A DNA stretch of 13,269 nucleotides from JBDTCS01 sp039923455. GTDB taxonomy: Bacteria; Bacteroidota; Ignavibacteria; Palsa-1295. The stretch covers positions 1 to 13,269 of the forward strand of contig JBDTCS010000212.1 of assembly GCA_039923455.1 (NCBI GenBank), in the 5' to 3' direction. Positions 7,784-13,269 of the stretch are shown piece by piece (position 1 is the stretch's first letter; each line of letters opens with the position of its first letter). Position numbers and translations under genes: made by a program. A model generated the notes under the pieces. It was not told the DNA's origin and did no database searches. It saw only the letters and a program-made list of their open reading frames with translations.

Positions 7784-7822
7784 GAACGTTCGGACAAGTA
7801 CGGTGGGTGGGAGAATAAAAAC

Positions 7823-7857
7823 TTGCACCAACTGGACTATTGTTATGGTATTTTTGC
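7823..7857 (+). promoter_or_regulatory. Possible Bacteroidota-type promoter for the EIIA gene
   Basis: TTG (7823-7825) and TATTTTTG (7849-7856, then C) match the TTG / TAnnTTTG pattern known for Bacteroidota primary sigma factors. The 23-bp spacer is at the upper end. A start near 7863 would leave a leader of about 86 nt. It lies in the largest gap (165 bp) of the window, where a promoter is expected. Confidence 0.28.
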
Positions 7858-7948
7858 AGATTCCGTTCGTGGTCGGTTCGTGCTGGCAACGAAAGAAAAG
7901 CGGAAAGTGCAATGTGTAAAACAGATTTAGTGTAAAAGCGCTTGAAGC

Positions 7949-8416
7949 ATGAGATTAAGTGACTATCTGAAACCGGAATACGTGAAGATCGGTCTTGAGG
8001 CTGATTCGAAAGAAGACCTACTGAACGCGATGGTTGCGTTGGCCGCGAAAAATCCGAATGTGCACGATATCGAAAAGGTCCGGACATCGATCTTTGAACG
8101 CGAGAAAATTATGTCGACTGGTGTTGGCAAAGGCTTCGCAATTCCGCATGGTAAGACCGACGCCGTTGATGATATCATCGTTGCATTCGCAGTCACCGCT
8201 GCGCCGGTAGATTATGCTTCAATGGATAACGAGCCTGTCCGACTCGTGCTGCTATTACTCAGTCGTGATAATCTTGTCGGTCAACGACTGAAGTTGCTCT
8301 CCCGCGCTTCGAAGATCATGAACAACGAAGCTGCCAGAACAGCACTTCTGAATTCCAAAACGACCGAAGAAGCGCTCGAAGTATTTCGCTCGGAAGAAGA
8401 GCGGATGGGCGATTGA
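7949..8416 (+). CDS. Single-domain PTS EIIA protein (PtsN-like, fructose/nitrogen type)
   Basis: This is a 155-residue stand-alone PTS EIIA type-2 domain, close to the length of E. coli EIIA-Ntr (163). It accepts phosphate from an HPr-like protein on His67 in GFAIPHGK (62-69), the family active-site motif. RTSIFEREKIMSTGVGKG (45-62) and VRLVLLLLSRDN (86 onward region after MDNEP) are also typical. With no EIIB or EIIC beside it, a regulatory role like PtsN is more likely than sugar uptake, although a mobile component serving a distant transporter is possible. It stands alone between the nucleotide-sugar gene and hisS. There is no rpoN, HPr or EI gene in view. The ATG lacks an SD; the leader holds two copies of GTGTAAAA and the palindrome AAGCGCTT. 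Confidence 0.88.
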   Translation: MRLSDYLKPEYVKIGLEADSKEDLLNAMVALAAKNPNVHDIEKVRTSIFEREKIMSTGVGKGFAIPHGKTDAVDDIIVAFAVTAAPVDYASMDNEPVRLVLLLLSRDNLVGQRLKLLSRASKIMNNEAARTALLNSKTTEEALEVFRSEEERMGD

Positions 8417-8448
8417 TCATTCGCCAATCAGCACCCGCACTTTTAGTT

Positions 8449-8476
8449 CACGAGCCTATACTACACGAGCCTATAC
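8449..8476 (+). repeat. 15-bp tandem repeat in front of hisS
   Basis: The 13-mer CACGAGCCTATAC occurs at 8449-8461 and again at 8464-8476, with TA between, so the period is 15 bp. It lies in the 78-bp gap between the EIIA stop and the hisS ATG (8495). It might be a double operator or simply a slippage duplication. It carries no T-box features and no run of His codons. Confidence 0.7.
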
Positions 8477-8494
8477 CCCCAGAGCCAACTCAGC

Positions 8495-9772
8495 ATGGAC
8501 ACCAGTAACATACAAGCGCCTCGTGGTACTAAAGATATTCTTCCCGATGAATCACACAAGTGGTTGGAAGTAGAGCAGGCTGTTCGCAAAGTTTCGGAGT
8601 TGTTCGGATACGATGAGATCCGCACTCCAATGTTCGAGCAATCCAAACTCTTCAAACGCGGCGTCGGTGAAGAGACCGATATCGTTTCGAAAGAGATGTA
8701 TCTCTTTCAGGATAAAGGGGGAGAGGAGTTTGCGCTGAGGCCTGAGCTTACGGCACCTGTTGTGCGTGCGGCGATCGAACATAATTTATTCACCGGCCAA
8801 GCGCCGTGTGCGAGATTGTATTACAATAGCGCTGCGAGCTTTCGATATGAGAAGCCACAGCTCGGTCGTCAGCGACAGTTTCATCAGTTCGGCACCGAGT
8901 TGCTTGGCCCTTCGGGTCCGCAAGCAGATGCCGAGACGATCAACTTTGCGATCTCGGTCTATGAGCGTTTGGGTTTGAGCGGGTTTCAAGTCAGACTGAA
9001 TTCGCTCGCGAGCAGGGATGCTCGTCACGCATGGCGTGAGAAGTTGGTAGCGTATTTGCGTGAGCATCTCTCGAGTCTTTCCGACGAGAGTCAACGACGC
9101 ACGGAGACGAATCCGATGCGAGTGCTCGATTCGAAAGATCCGCGCGATCAAAAAATTGTGCAGAATGCTCCCATTCTATTGGAGCATCTTACGCCGGAAG
9201 ACAAATCGCATTTCGAAGAGGTACAATCGCTTCTGCGTTCGATTGGAATTGCGTTTACGATCGATCCACTTTTGGTACGCGGTCTTGATTATTATTCTCG
9301 GACCGTGTTTGAGCTTACTAGCACAGCACTTGGCTCGCAAGATGCACTCTGCGGCGGTGGTCGGTATGATGGACTGATCGAGCAACTCGGTGGGCCATCC
9401 ACTCCTGCTGTCGGATTTGGAGCAGGTGTCGAGAGAGTTCTGATCGTGCTTGCCAAGCTCCACGGAGAGGTGGCAGCTAAGCCGGGAGCATCCGTCTATA
9501 TCATTGCTCCCTCGGACGAAGCACGCACGAAAGCATTCGCGCTCGCAAGTGAGATCCGTGCAAACGATGTGAGTGTCACGCTCGATCTGCAAGCGAGATC
9601 ATTCAAAGCGCAAATGCGCGAGGCGAACCGTATCGGTGCGCGAACGGTGATCATTCTCGGCGAATCCGAACTTGCCGCAGGTGCCGCGATGGTAAAGAAC
9701 ATGACCGATGGAACGCAGCAAACCATCCCGCTCATCGAGATCGCAGCGACGCTCGGAAATAAAAGTGTTTAA
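8495..9772 (+). CDS. hisS: Histidyl-tRNA synthetase
   Basis: This is a class II aminoacyl-tRNA synthetase of 425 residues (E. coli HisRS is 424) that charges tRNA-His with histidine using ATP in the cytoplasm. Visible features are PRGTKDILP (9-17), RTPMFE (43-48, motif 1 region), ALRPELTAPVVRA (80-92), motif 2 around FRYEKPQLGRQRQFHQFGTE (116-135), the HisRS-specific LVRGLDYYSRTVFE (260-273) and CGGGRYDGL (286-294), and motif 3 GFGAGVERV (307-315). The C-terminal anticodon-binding domain runs from about 332 (ASVYIIAPSDEA) to 421. All key residues are in place, so it should be the functional enzyme. The ATG at 8495 gives the usual short N-terminus. No SD precedes it; the leader contains the 15-bp tandem repeat. 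Confidence 0.97.
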   Translation: MDTSNIQAPRGTKDILPDESHKWLEVEQAVRKVSELFGYDEIRTPMFEQSKLFKRGVGEETDIVSKEMYLFQDKGGEEFALRPELTAPVVRAAIEHNLFTGQAPCARLYYNSAASFRYEKPQLGRQRQFHQFGTELLGPSGPQADAETINFAISVYERLGLSGFQVRLNSLASRDARHAWREKLVAYLREHLSSLSDESQRRTETNPMRVLDSKDPRDQKIVQNAPILLEHLTPEDKSHFEEVQSLLRSIGIAFTIDPLLVRGLDYYSRTVFELTSTALGSQDALCGGGRYDGLIEQLGGPSTPAVGFGAGVERVLIVLAKLHGEVAAKPGASVYIIAPSDEARTKAFALASEIRANDVSVTLDLQARSFKAQMREANRIGARTVIILGESELAAGAAMVKNMTDGTQQTIPLIEIAATLGNKSV

Positions 9773-9811
9773 CAGTTAAGCAAATATAGTTTTTAGCAAT
9801 CCAAAAACATC

Positions 9812-10798
9812 ATGGAGCCACTTCCACCAGTCAAAGAAGTAGAATACCGTTGTATCATCGGCAAATTGTTCGACGAGCTTTCGGGATCAGAATTCACGAC
9901 GTTTAGTTTTGAGACCGCGAAGGAGTTCTCGAACTTTCGTTATGAGATCGCGGTGCGCTACCGTATTGCCGAAGGTCAGTTGGAATTCAAAGTGCTCGGC
10001 ATGACAGCAACGCGAACCATGATGCCGGCTTTTGGCACCGCGAAATCTGTGCTGAAGATTCCGCATCTGCCACTCGGTATCTATACGGTGCTCTTGATCA
10101 AGAGCGATGGTACGGAAAATATTTTCACGATCGAGTTCACAAAAAAGGGTTTTCAAATTCTTGCACCGGTTCCACGCAAGCGTTTTATTGATGTCGTGAT
10201 CAGTCCATCGGCTTCGTTGCCTGGTGCGAAGATCACCTCGACCGTCAGCAAGACTCCACCGGTACCACTCGTGCCGCGAACAATTCAGAAGCGTCAACCA
10301 CCTCCACCAACTCCGGAAGAGCTTGCAATTTTGGAATCGCTTAAATCCGAAACACCGGAAGAACGCGATGCCAGAGAAGAGCGTGAGCTTTTCGGTGATT
10401 CAAACAAAGGCAAGCGTGCCGCAACTCCGAAGGAGCCCGATGCTCCCGAAAAACCGGCGCATGCTCCGAAGGCTGCGCCAGCTGCGGAGAAGCCACACGC
10501 TGTTACAAAAGCTACTCCAGCAAAAGCTACTTCAGAAAAGGCCGCTCCAGTAAAGGCTGCTCCAGTAAAAGCTGCTCCAGTAAAAGCTGCTCCAGAAAAG
10601 CCTGTGAAGAAGGCCGCACCAGCAAAGGCGGCGCCTGCGAAGAGTGCTGCGAAAGAAAAGCCGGCAAAGCCCGCTGCAAAAAAGCCTGAGAAGAAAGCAG
10701 TTTATAAACCAGCGAAGCCCGCGAAGGTCGTGAAACACAAACCCGCAAAACCGGCGAAGGCTGTAAAGCCTGCAAAAAAATCGGGTAAGAAAAAGTAG
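9812..10798 (+). CDS. Unrecognised protein with histone H1-like Lys/Ala/Pro-rich tail
   Basis: This is a 328-residue protein I cannot assign to a family. Residues about 8-135 look like a compact beta-rich domain (alternating strands around LEFKVLGM, LPLGIYTVLLIKSDG and NIFTIEF) with no signal peptide or membrane segment, so it is probably cytoplasmic. A Pro-rich hinge (148-168, including QPPPPTPEE) leads to an acidic, probably helical stretch (169-196). Residues 198-328 are almost only Lys, Ala and Pro, with AAPVK pentapeptides at 244-258 and many PAKP/KPAKP units, ending in KKSGKKK. Such tails are known in histone H1, AlgP-like and some HU-like proteins, where they bind DNA or other polyanions. 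DNA, RNA or polyphosphate binding is therefore an inference only. It sits 39 bp after hisS with no SD, and is followed by a hairpin. The low-complexity tail should vary in length between strains. Confidence 0.75.
   Translation: MEPLPPVKEVEYRCIIGKLFDELSGSEFTTFSFETAKEFSNFRYEIAVRYRIAEGQLEFKVLGMTATRTMMPAFGTAKSVLKIPHLPLGIYTVLLIKSDGTENIFTIEFTKKGFQILAPVPRKRFIDVVISPSASLPGAKITSTVSKTPPVPLVPRTIQKRQPPPPTPEELAILESLKSETPEERDAREERELFGDSNKGKRAATPKEPDAPEKPAHAPKAAPAAEKPHAVTKATPAKATSEKAAPVKAAPVKAAPVKAAPEKPVKKAAPAKAAPAKSAAKEKPAKPAAKKPEKKAVYKPAKPAKVVKHKPAKPAKAVKPAKKSGKKK
10511..10600 (+). repeat. Six tandem 15-bp units coding AAPVK-type pentapeptides
   Basis: Units begin at 10511, 10526, 10541, 10556, 10571 and 10586, with consensus GCTGCTCCAGTAAAA. 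The units at 10556 and 10571 are identical and their neighbours differ by a few bases, a pattern of recent slippage or unequal crossing-over. Each unit keeps the reading frame and adds five residues to the basic tail. Confidence 0.85.
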
Positions 10799-10811
10799 CC
10801 TCTTGAAAGTG

Positions 10812-10839
10812 CTCCCTGTCTGCCTTGCGCAACAGGGAG
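10812..10839 (+). terminator. Hairpin after the H1-like tail gene, possible terminator
   Basis: CTCCCTGT (10812-10819) pairs perfectly with ACAGGGAG (10832-10839) across 12 nt, 13 bp after the stop at 10798. Only TTCTTC follows, so U-run support is weak. It ends 26 bp before the next ATG (10866) and argues against that gene starting at an in-frame TTG at 10803. Confidence 0.45.
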
Positions 10840-10865
10840 TTCTTCGGAAGAAGCGGCACAAAGCT

Positions 10866-12203
10866 ATGGATACAAATTCGGGCAAGCCAACCAGCTCAAA
10901 GTCCAGCGGCAGATCCTCTAAGACGGGCAGGCGCTCGCCGATTGGGGCGGCTCGCCGATCGAGCAAACTTCCTGCTTCGACAAATATCAAACTTGGGCTG
11001 TTGATCGGTGCTGTGCTCGTTGTGCTTGGCACGCTGGTCTATTCACGTCAGCTTGTCTTCGAGATGAAGCAACGTGAGTACAAAGTTGCGCGATTATTTT
11101 CGGACGCGGTTCGGTATCAGACGAACTCCGAGCAAATGGATGATTCGCTCTATCGGTTAATCATCTCGTTCGCGGCGACAAGTGGAGTGCCAATCATGCT
11201 CACCGATGGGCATGATGTGCCGAGCGTTCACTCGTTCGAGAAGTTTAATTTTAATGTGCCGTTCGATTCCACACTCGATTCGACGCATCAGGTGAAATTC
11301 CTTCGAGAGCAAATACGGCAGATGGACAAAGATTACGCTCCCGTCCGTGCGCTCTATGTCGATCCCGAATCGAAGAAGGAGTTCGTCACAAATTATATTC
11401 ATTACGGTAATAGTCTTGTCCTCGGCAAGATCGAAGAGTTGCCGTTGATTCAGCTGTTGCTTGGAACCGTGATTGTTGTGATCGGCTATCTGAGCTTTTC
11501 CTATCTAAAGCGTAGCGAGCAATCGAATATCTGGGTTGGCATGGCCAAAGAGACGGCGCATCAACTCGGCACCCCGCTTTCGAGCTTGCTTGGATGGTGT
11601 GAACTGCTCAGGCTTTCAGCCGATGATCCGAACGAAGTTGCAAAGATAGCCGACGAGATTGAGCGAGATGTCGAGCGACTTAATCGGATTGCAGTTCGAT
11701 TCTCAAAGATCGGATCCTATCCCGATTTAAAATCGCAAAACGTGGTCTCGATTATTAGCGAAGTGATGGGTTACTTCGAAGGTCGTATGCCGCACTTGCG
11801 CCGTCAGATTCGCCTCGAACTCATGACGACCGAAGACGAGATACTTGCACCGCTGAATCGCGAGTTGTTCGAATGGGTGATGGAAAATTTGATCAAGAAC
11901 GCGTTCGAAGCGATCGAAGCACCAGAGGGTTTGATTCGTATTTATATACACAAAAATCCGAGAGAAGATCACCTTTTGATCGATGTATCGGACACCGGCA
12001 AAGGATTCGACATGCGCCGAAAGAAGGATATCTTCCGTCCGGGCTTTAGTACGAAGTCACGTGGATGGGGATTGGGGCTTAGTCTTTCGAAACGAATCAT
12101 CGAAGAGTATCACCACGGAAAACTTTTTGTGAAAGAAAGCGCACCCGGTGTGGGCACGACCTTCCGTATACGGCTCGTTCTTGAGGATGGAGCCAAGGCA
12201 TAA
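10866..12203 (+). CDS. Membrane-bound sensor histidine kinase
   Basis: This is a 445-residue two-component sensor kinase. A basic Ser/Arg-rich cytoplasmic head (1-40) precedes TM1 (about 41-59). An extracytoplasmic sensor region (about 60-191) follows, then TM2 (about 193-214). The H-box lies only 18 residues beyond, in ETAHQLGTPLSSLLGW (229-244), with phospho-accepting His232. No HAMP or PAS domain fits in that gap. The HATPase domain has the N-box ENLIKNAFEAI (340-350), G1 DVSDTGKGF (373-381), F-box IFRPGFSTKS (389-398) and G2 GWGLGLSLSKRIIEEYHHG (400-418). All catalytic motifs are intact, so it should autophosphorylate. The signal and the response regulator are unknown and no regulator gene is in view. 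I placed the start at the ATG 10866, not the TTG at 10803, because the upstream hairpin occupies the extension. The ABC ATPase gene begins 47 bp downstream. Confidence 0.92.
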   Translation: MDTNSGKPTSSKSSGRSSKTGRRSPIGAARRSSKLPASTNIKLGLLIGAVLVVLGTLVYSRQLVFEMKQREYKVARLFSDAVRYQTNSEQMDDSLYRLIISFAATSGVPIMLTDGHDVPSVHSFEKFNFNVPFDSTLDSTHQVKFLREQIRQMDKDYAPVRALYVDPESKKEFVTNYIHYGNSLVLGKIEELPLIQLLLGTVIVVIGYLSFSYLKRSEQSNIWVGMAKETAHQLGTPLSSLLGWCELLRLSADDPNEVAKIADEIERDVERLNRIAVRFSKIGSYPDLKSQNVVSIISEVMGYFEGRMPHLRRQIRLELMTTEDEILAPLNRELFEWVMENLIKNAFEAIEAPEGLIRIYIHKNPREDHLLIDVSDTGKGFDMRRKKDIFRPGFSTKSRGWGLGLSLSKRIIEEYHHGKLFVKESAPGVGTTFRIRLVLEDGAKA

Positions 12204-12250
12204 GCCAATTTCATTAACGCGTTCGATCGCAACTCCGAAAAGCACAAACG

Positions 12251-13269
12251 ATGGCGGAAGTTTTATTAACGAATGTCGAGAAGCGTTACAACGAAGAGAG
12301 CTATGCCGTGCGCGGTGTTTCGTTTCATGCGGCCGATGGCGAGTTCGTGGTACTGGTTGGTCCATCAGGTTGCGGAAAATCTACGACGTTGCGTATGATC
12401 GCCGGACTCGAAGAGCTCACCGGTGGTACGATCTCGATCGGTGGAGTTGTCGTGAATGATCTTGAACCAAAAGATCGTGACGTGGCAATGGTCTTTCAGA
12501 ATTACGCGCTCTATCCGCACATGTCTGTGTATGAGAACATGGCCTTTCCACTCAAGATGCGAAAAGTGGAGAAGAGTCAAGTGAAAGCGCAAGTGAACGA
12601 AGCAGCAAAACTTCTGAACATCGAACACTTACTTTCCCGTAAACCAAAAGCACTCTCCGGTGGCGAGAAGCAACGCGTTGCCGTCGGTCGCGCGATTGTT
12701 CGTAAACCAAAAGTATTTTTGTTTGATGAGCCGCTAAGCAATCTCGATGCCGCATTGCGTACGCAGATGCGCGCGGAGCTAAAGCGATTGCAACGTAGGC
12801 TCGGAGCGACGATGCTCTATGTGACGCACGATCAGGTTGAAGCTATGACGATGGGAGATAAAATCGTCGTGATGAATAACGGACTCGTCGAGCAGTATGG
12901 CACACCCGAAGAGGTCTATAGTATGCCGGCCTCGACGTTCGTCGCAAGATTTTTGGGCTCGCCACCGATGAATTTAATTACGACTGATGTAAAGGAAGAT
13001 GCAAATGGTACATATCTTCGAATCGGGGCAACCCGCGTACCGATCCAGGGACACGCCGCGGGAACGATGATTTCAGCCGGATTTAGGCCGGAATCAGCTA
13101 GAATTTGCCGAGAAGCCCCAACAGGCAAGCAAAATTTATTTTGGGGAAAGCTTATGTTGGTCGAACCGATCGGCAGTGTTACACATTATTATATTGAATC
13201 TCACGAGGCAATCGGGGGATCAATTGTGGCAAGCGAGCACCAGGGAGAGAAAAATGGTGTTAGTTTTGC
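12251..13269 (+). CDS. MalK/UgpC-family ABC transporter ATP-binding protein (3' end beyond window)
   Basis: The frame is open from the ATG at 12251 to the window edge, giving 339 residues with no stop. It is the ATPase of an importer of the carbohydrate uptake (CUT1) type, which drives uptake of sugars or glycerol-3-phosphate from a binding protein through two permeases. Motifs are Walker A GPSGCGKST (37-45), Q-loop Gln83 in VFQNYALYPH (81-90), signature LSGGEKQRVAVGRA (135-148), Walker B VFLFDEPLSNLD (155-166) with Glu160, and H-loop His193 in YVTHDQVEAMT (190-200). After about 235 comes the regulatory/TOBE region (FLGSPPMNLI, then AGFRPESARI), typical of MalK/UgpC/MsmX. The usual length is about 360-370, so only some 20-30 residues should be missing. 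The signature has LSGGE in place of LSGGQ, a mild variant. No permease or binding protein is in view, so it may be a shared ATPase like MsmX. There is no SD. Confidence 0.93.
   Translation, partial: MAEVLLTNVEKRYNEESYAVRGVSFHAADGEFVVLVGPSGCGKSTTLRMIAGLEELTGGTISIGGVVVNDLEPKDRDVAMVFQNYALYPHMSVYENMAFPLKMRKVEKSQVKAQVNEAAKLLNIEHLLSRKPKALSGGEKQRVAVGRAIVRKPKVFLFDEPLSNLDAALRTQMRAELKRLQRRLGATMLYVTHDQVEAMTMGDKIVVMNNGLVEQYGTPEEVYSMPASTFVARFLGSPPMNLITTDVKEDANGTYLRIGATRVPIQGHAAGTMISAGFRPESARICREAPTGKQNLFWGKLMLVEPIGSVTHYYIESHEAIGGSIVASEHQGEKNGVSF

Noticed and set aside
5849..7912. A 687-codon open frame on the minus strand, opposite the guanylyltransferase fusion gene.
   Set aside because: Its product is rich in His, Arg, Cys and Ile with no domain, and it is the mirror of a gene with clear motifs. 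The length follows from rare TTA, CTA and TCA codons in the real gene.
7845..7919. A 24-codon ATG frame in the gap before the EIIA gene, with a lipobox-like VGSC.
   Set aside because: It is very short, lacks an SD or proper signal peptide, and overlaps a candidate promoter.
8408..8429. Small competing hairpins GGCGA/TCGCC and GATTG/CAATC at the EIIA stop.
   Set aside because: The stems are only 5 bp and no T-run follows; this is expected by chance.
10803..10865. A TTG start extending the histidine kinase by 21 residues.
   Set aside because: The extension is occupied by a perfect 8-bp hairpin right after the previous stop, and the ATG at 10866 is adequate.
10527..11032. Minus-strand open frames rich in Leu, Arg and Ser over the repeat tail.
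   Set aside because: They are the complement of the Lys/Ala/Pro tail repeat and the kinase start, with no independent support.
1..13269. Searches by eye for CRISPR arrays, tRNA or rRNA genes, transposase or integrase genes and IS inverted ends.
   Set aside because: Nothing with suitable repeat spacing, cloverleaf, rRNA blocks or recombinase motifs was found.

Overview
The window is a gene-dense, mid-GC bacterial chromosome segment of mostly housekeeping and envelope genes. The best guess is a member of the Bacteroidota/Chlorobiota/Kapabacteria/Ignavibacteria assemblage. This is inferred from a secreted protein ending in a FlgD-like/type IX secretion (T9SS) sorting domain, from a histidine kinase with the AHQLGTPLSS H-box that I associate with this assemblage, from a fused guanylyltransferase/hexapeptide/mutase-like protein, and from the near absence of Shine-Dalgarno sites. 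There is no rRNA, tRNA, CRISPR array, transposase, integrase or phage gene, and no intergenic gap exceeds about 170 bp.

Layout. A T9SS-type secreted protein with a gingipain-like (C25) core occupies 165-2234 (+). It converges on an LptF/LptG permease at 2249-3415 (-). That gene is divergent, with 43 bp between starts, from a LipM-type octanoyltransferase at 3459-4256 (+). The remaining genes are all on the + strand: panB (4340-5182), an 844-residue mannose-1-phosphate guanylyltransferase/mutase-like fusion (5249-7783), a single-domain PTS EIIA (PtsN-like, 7949-8416), hisS (8495-9772), an unrecognised protein with a histone H1-like Lys/Ala/Pro tail (9812-10798), a membrane sensor kinase (10866-12203), and a MalK/UgpC-type ABC ATPase cut by the window end (12251->13269).

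Functions. Two genes act on envelope polysaccharide: LptF/G in LPS export and the fusion protein in nucleotide-sugar supply. Two belong to cofactor synthesis (lipoyl groups and pantothenate). hisS serves translation. EIIA, the histidine kinase and the ABC ATPase belong to regulation or transport, but their partner genes are not in view. The string of + genes is not a tight operon: gaps run from 39 to 165 bp and several contain hairpins.

I see no clear new multi-gene system such as a defence island or biosynthetic cluster. The points most worth a second look are the C25-like protein that lacks the usual catalytic His motif, the mutase domain that lacks all its canonical catalytic loops, the H1-like tail with an expanding 15-bp repeat, the short tandem repeat in front of hisS, and the mostly SD-less starts.
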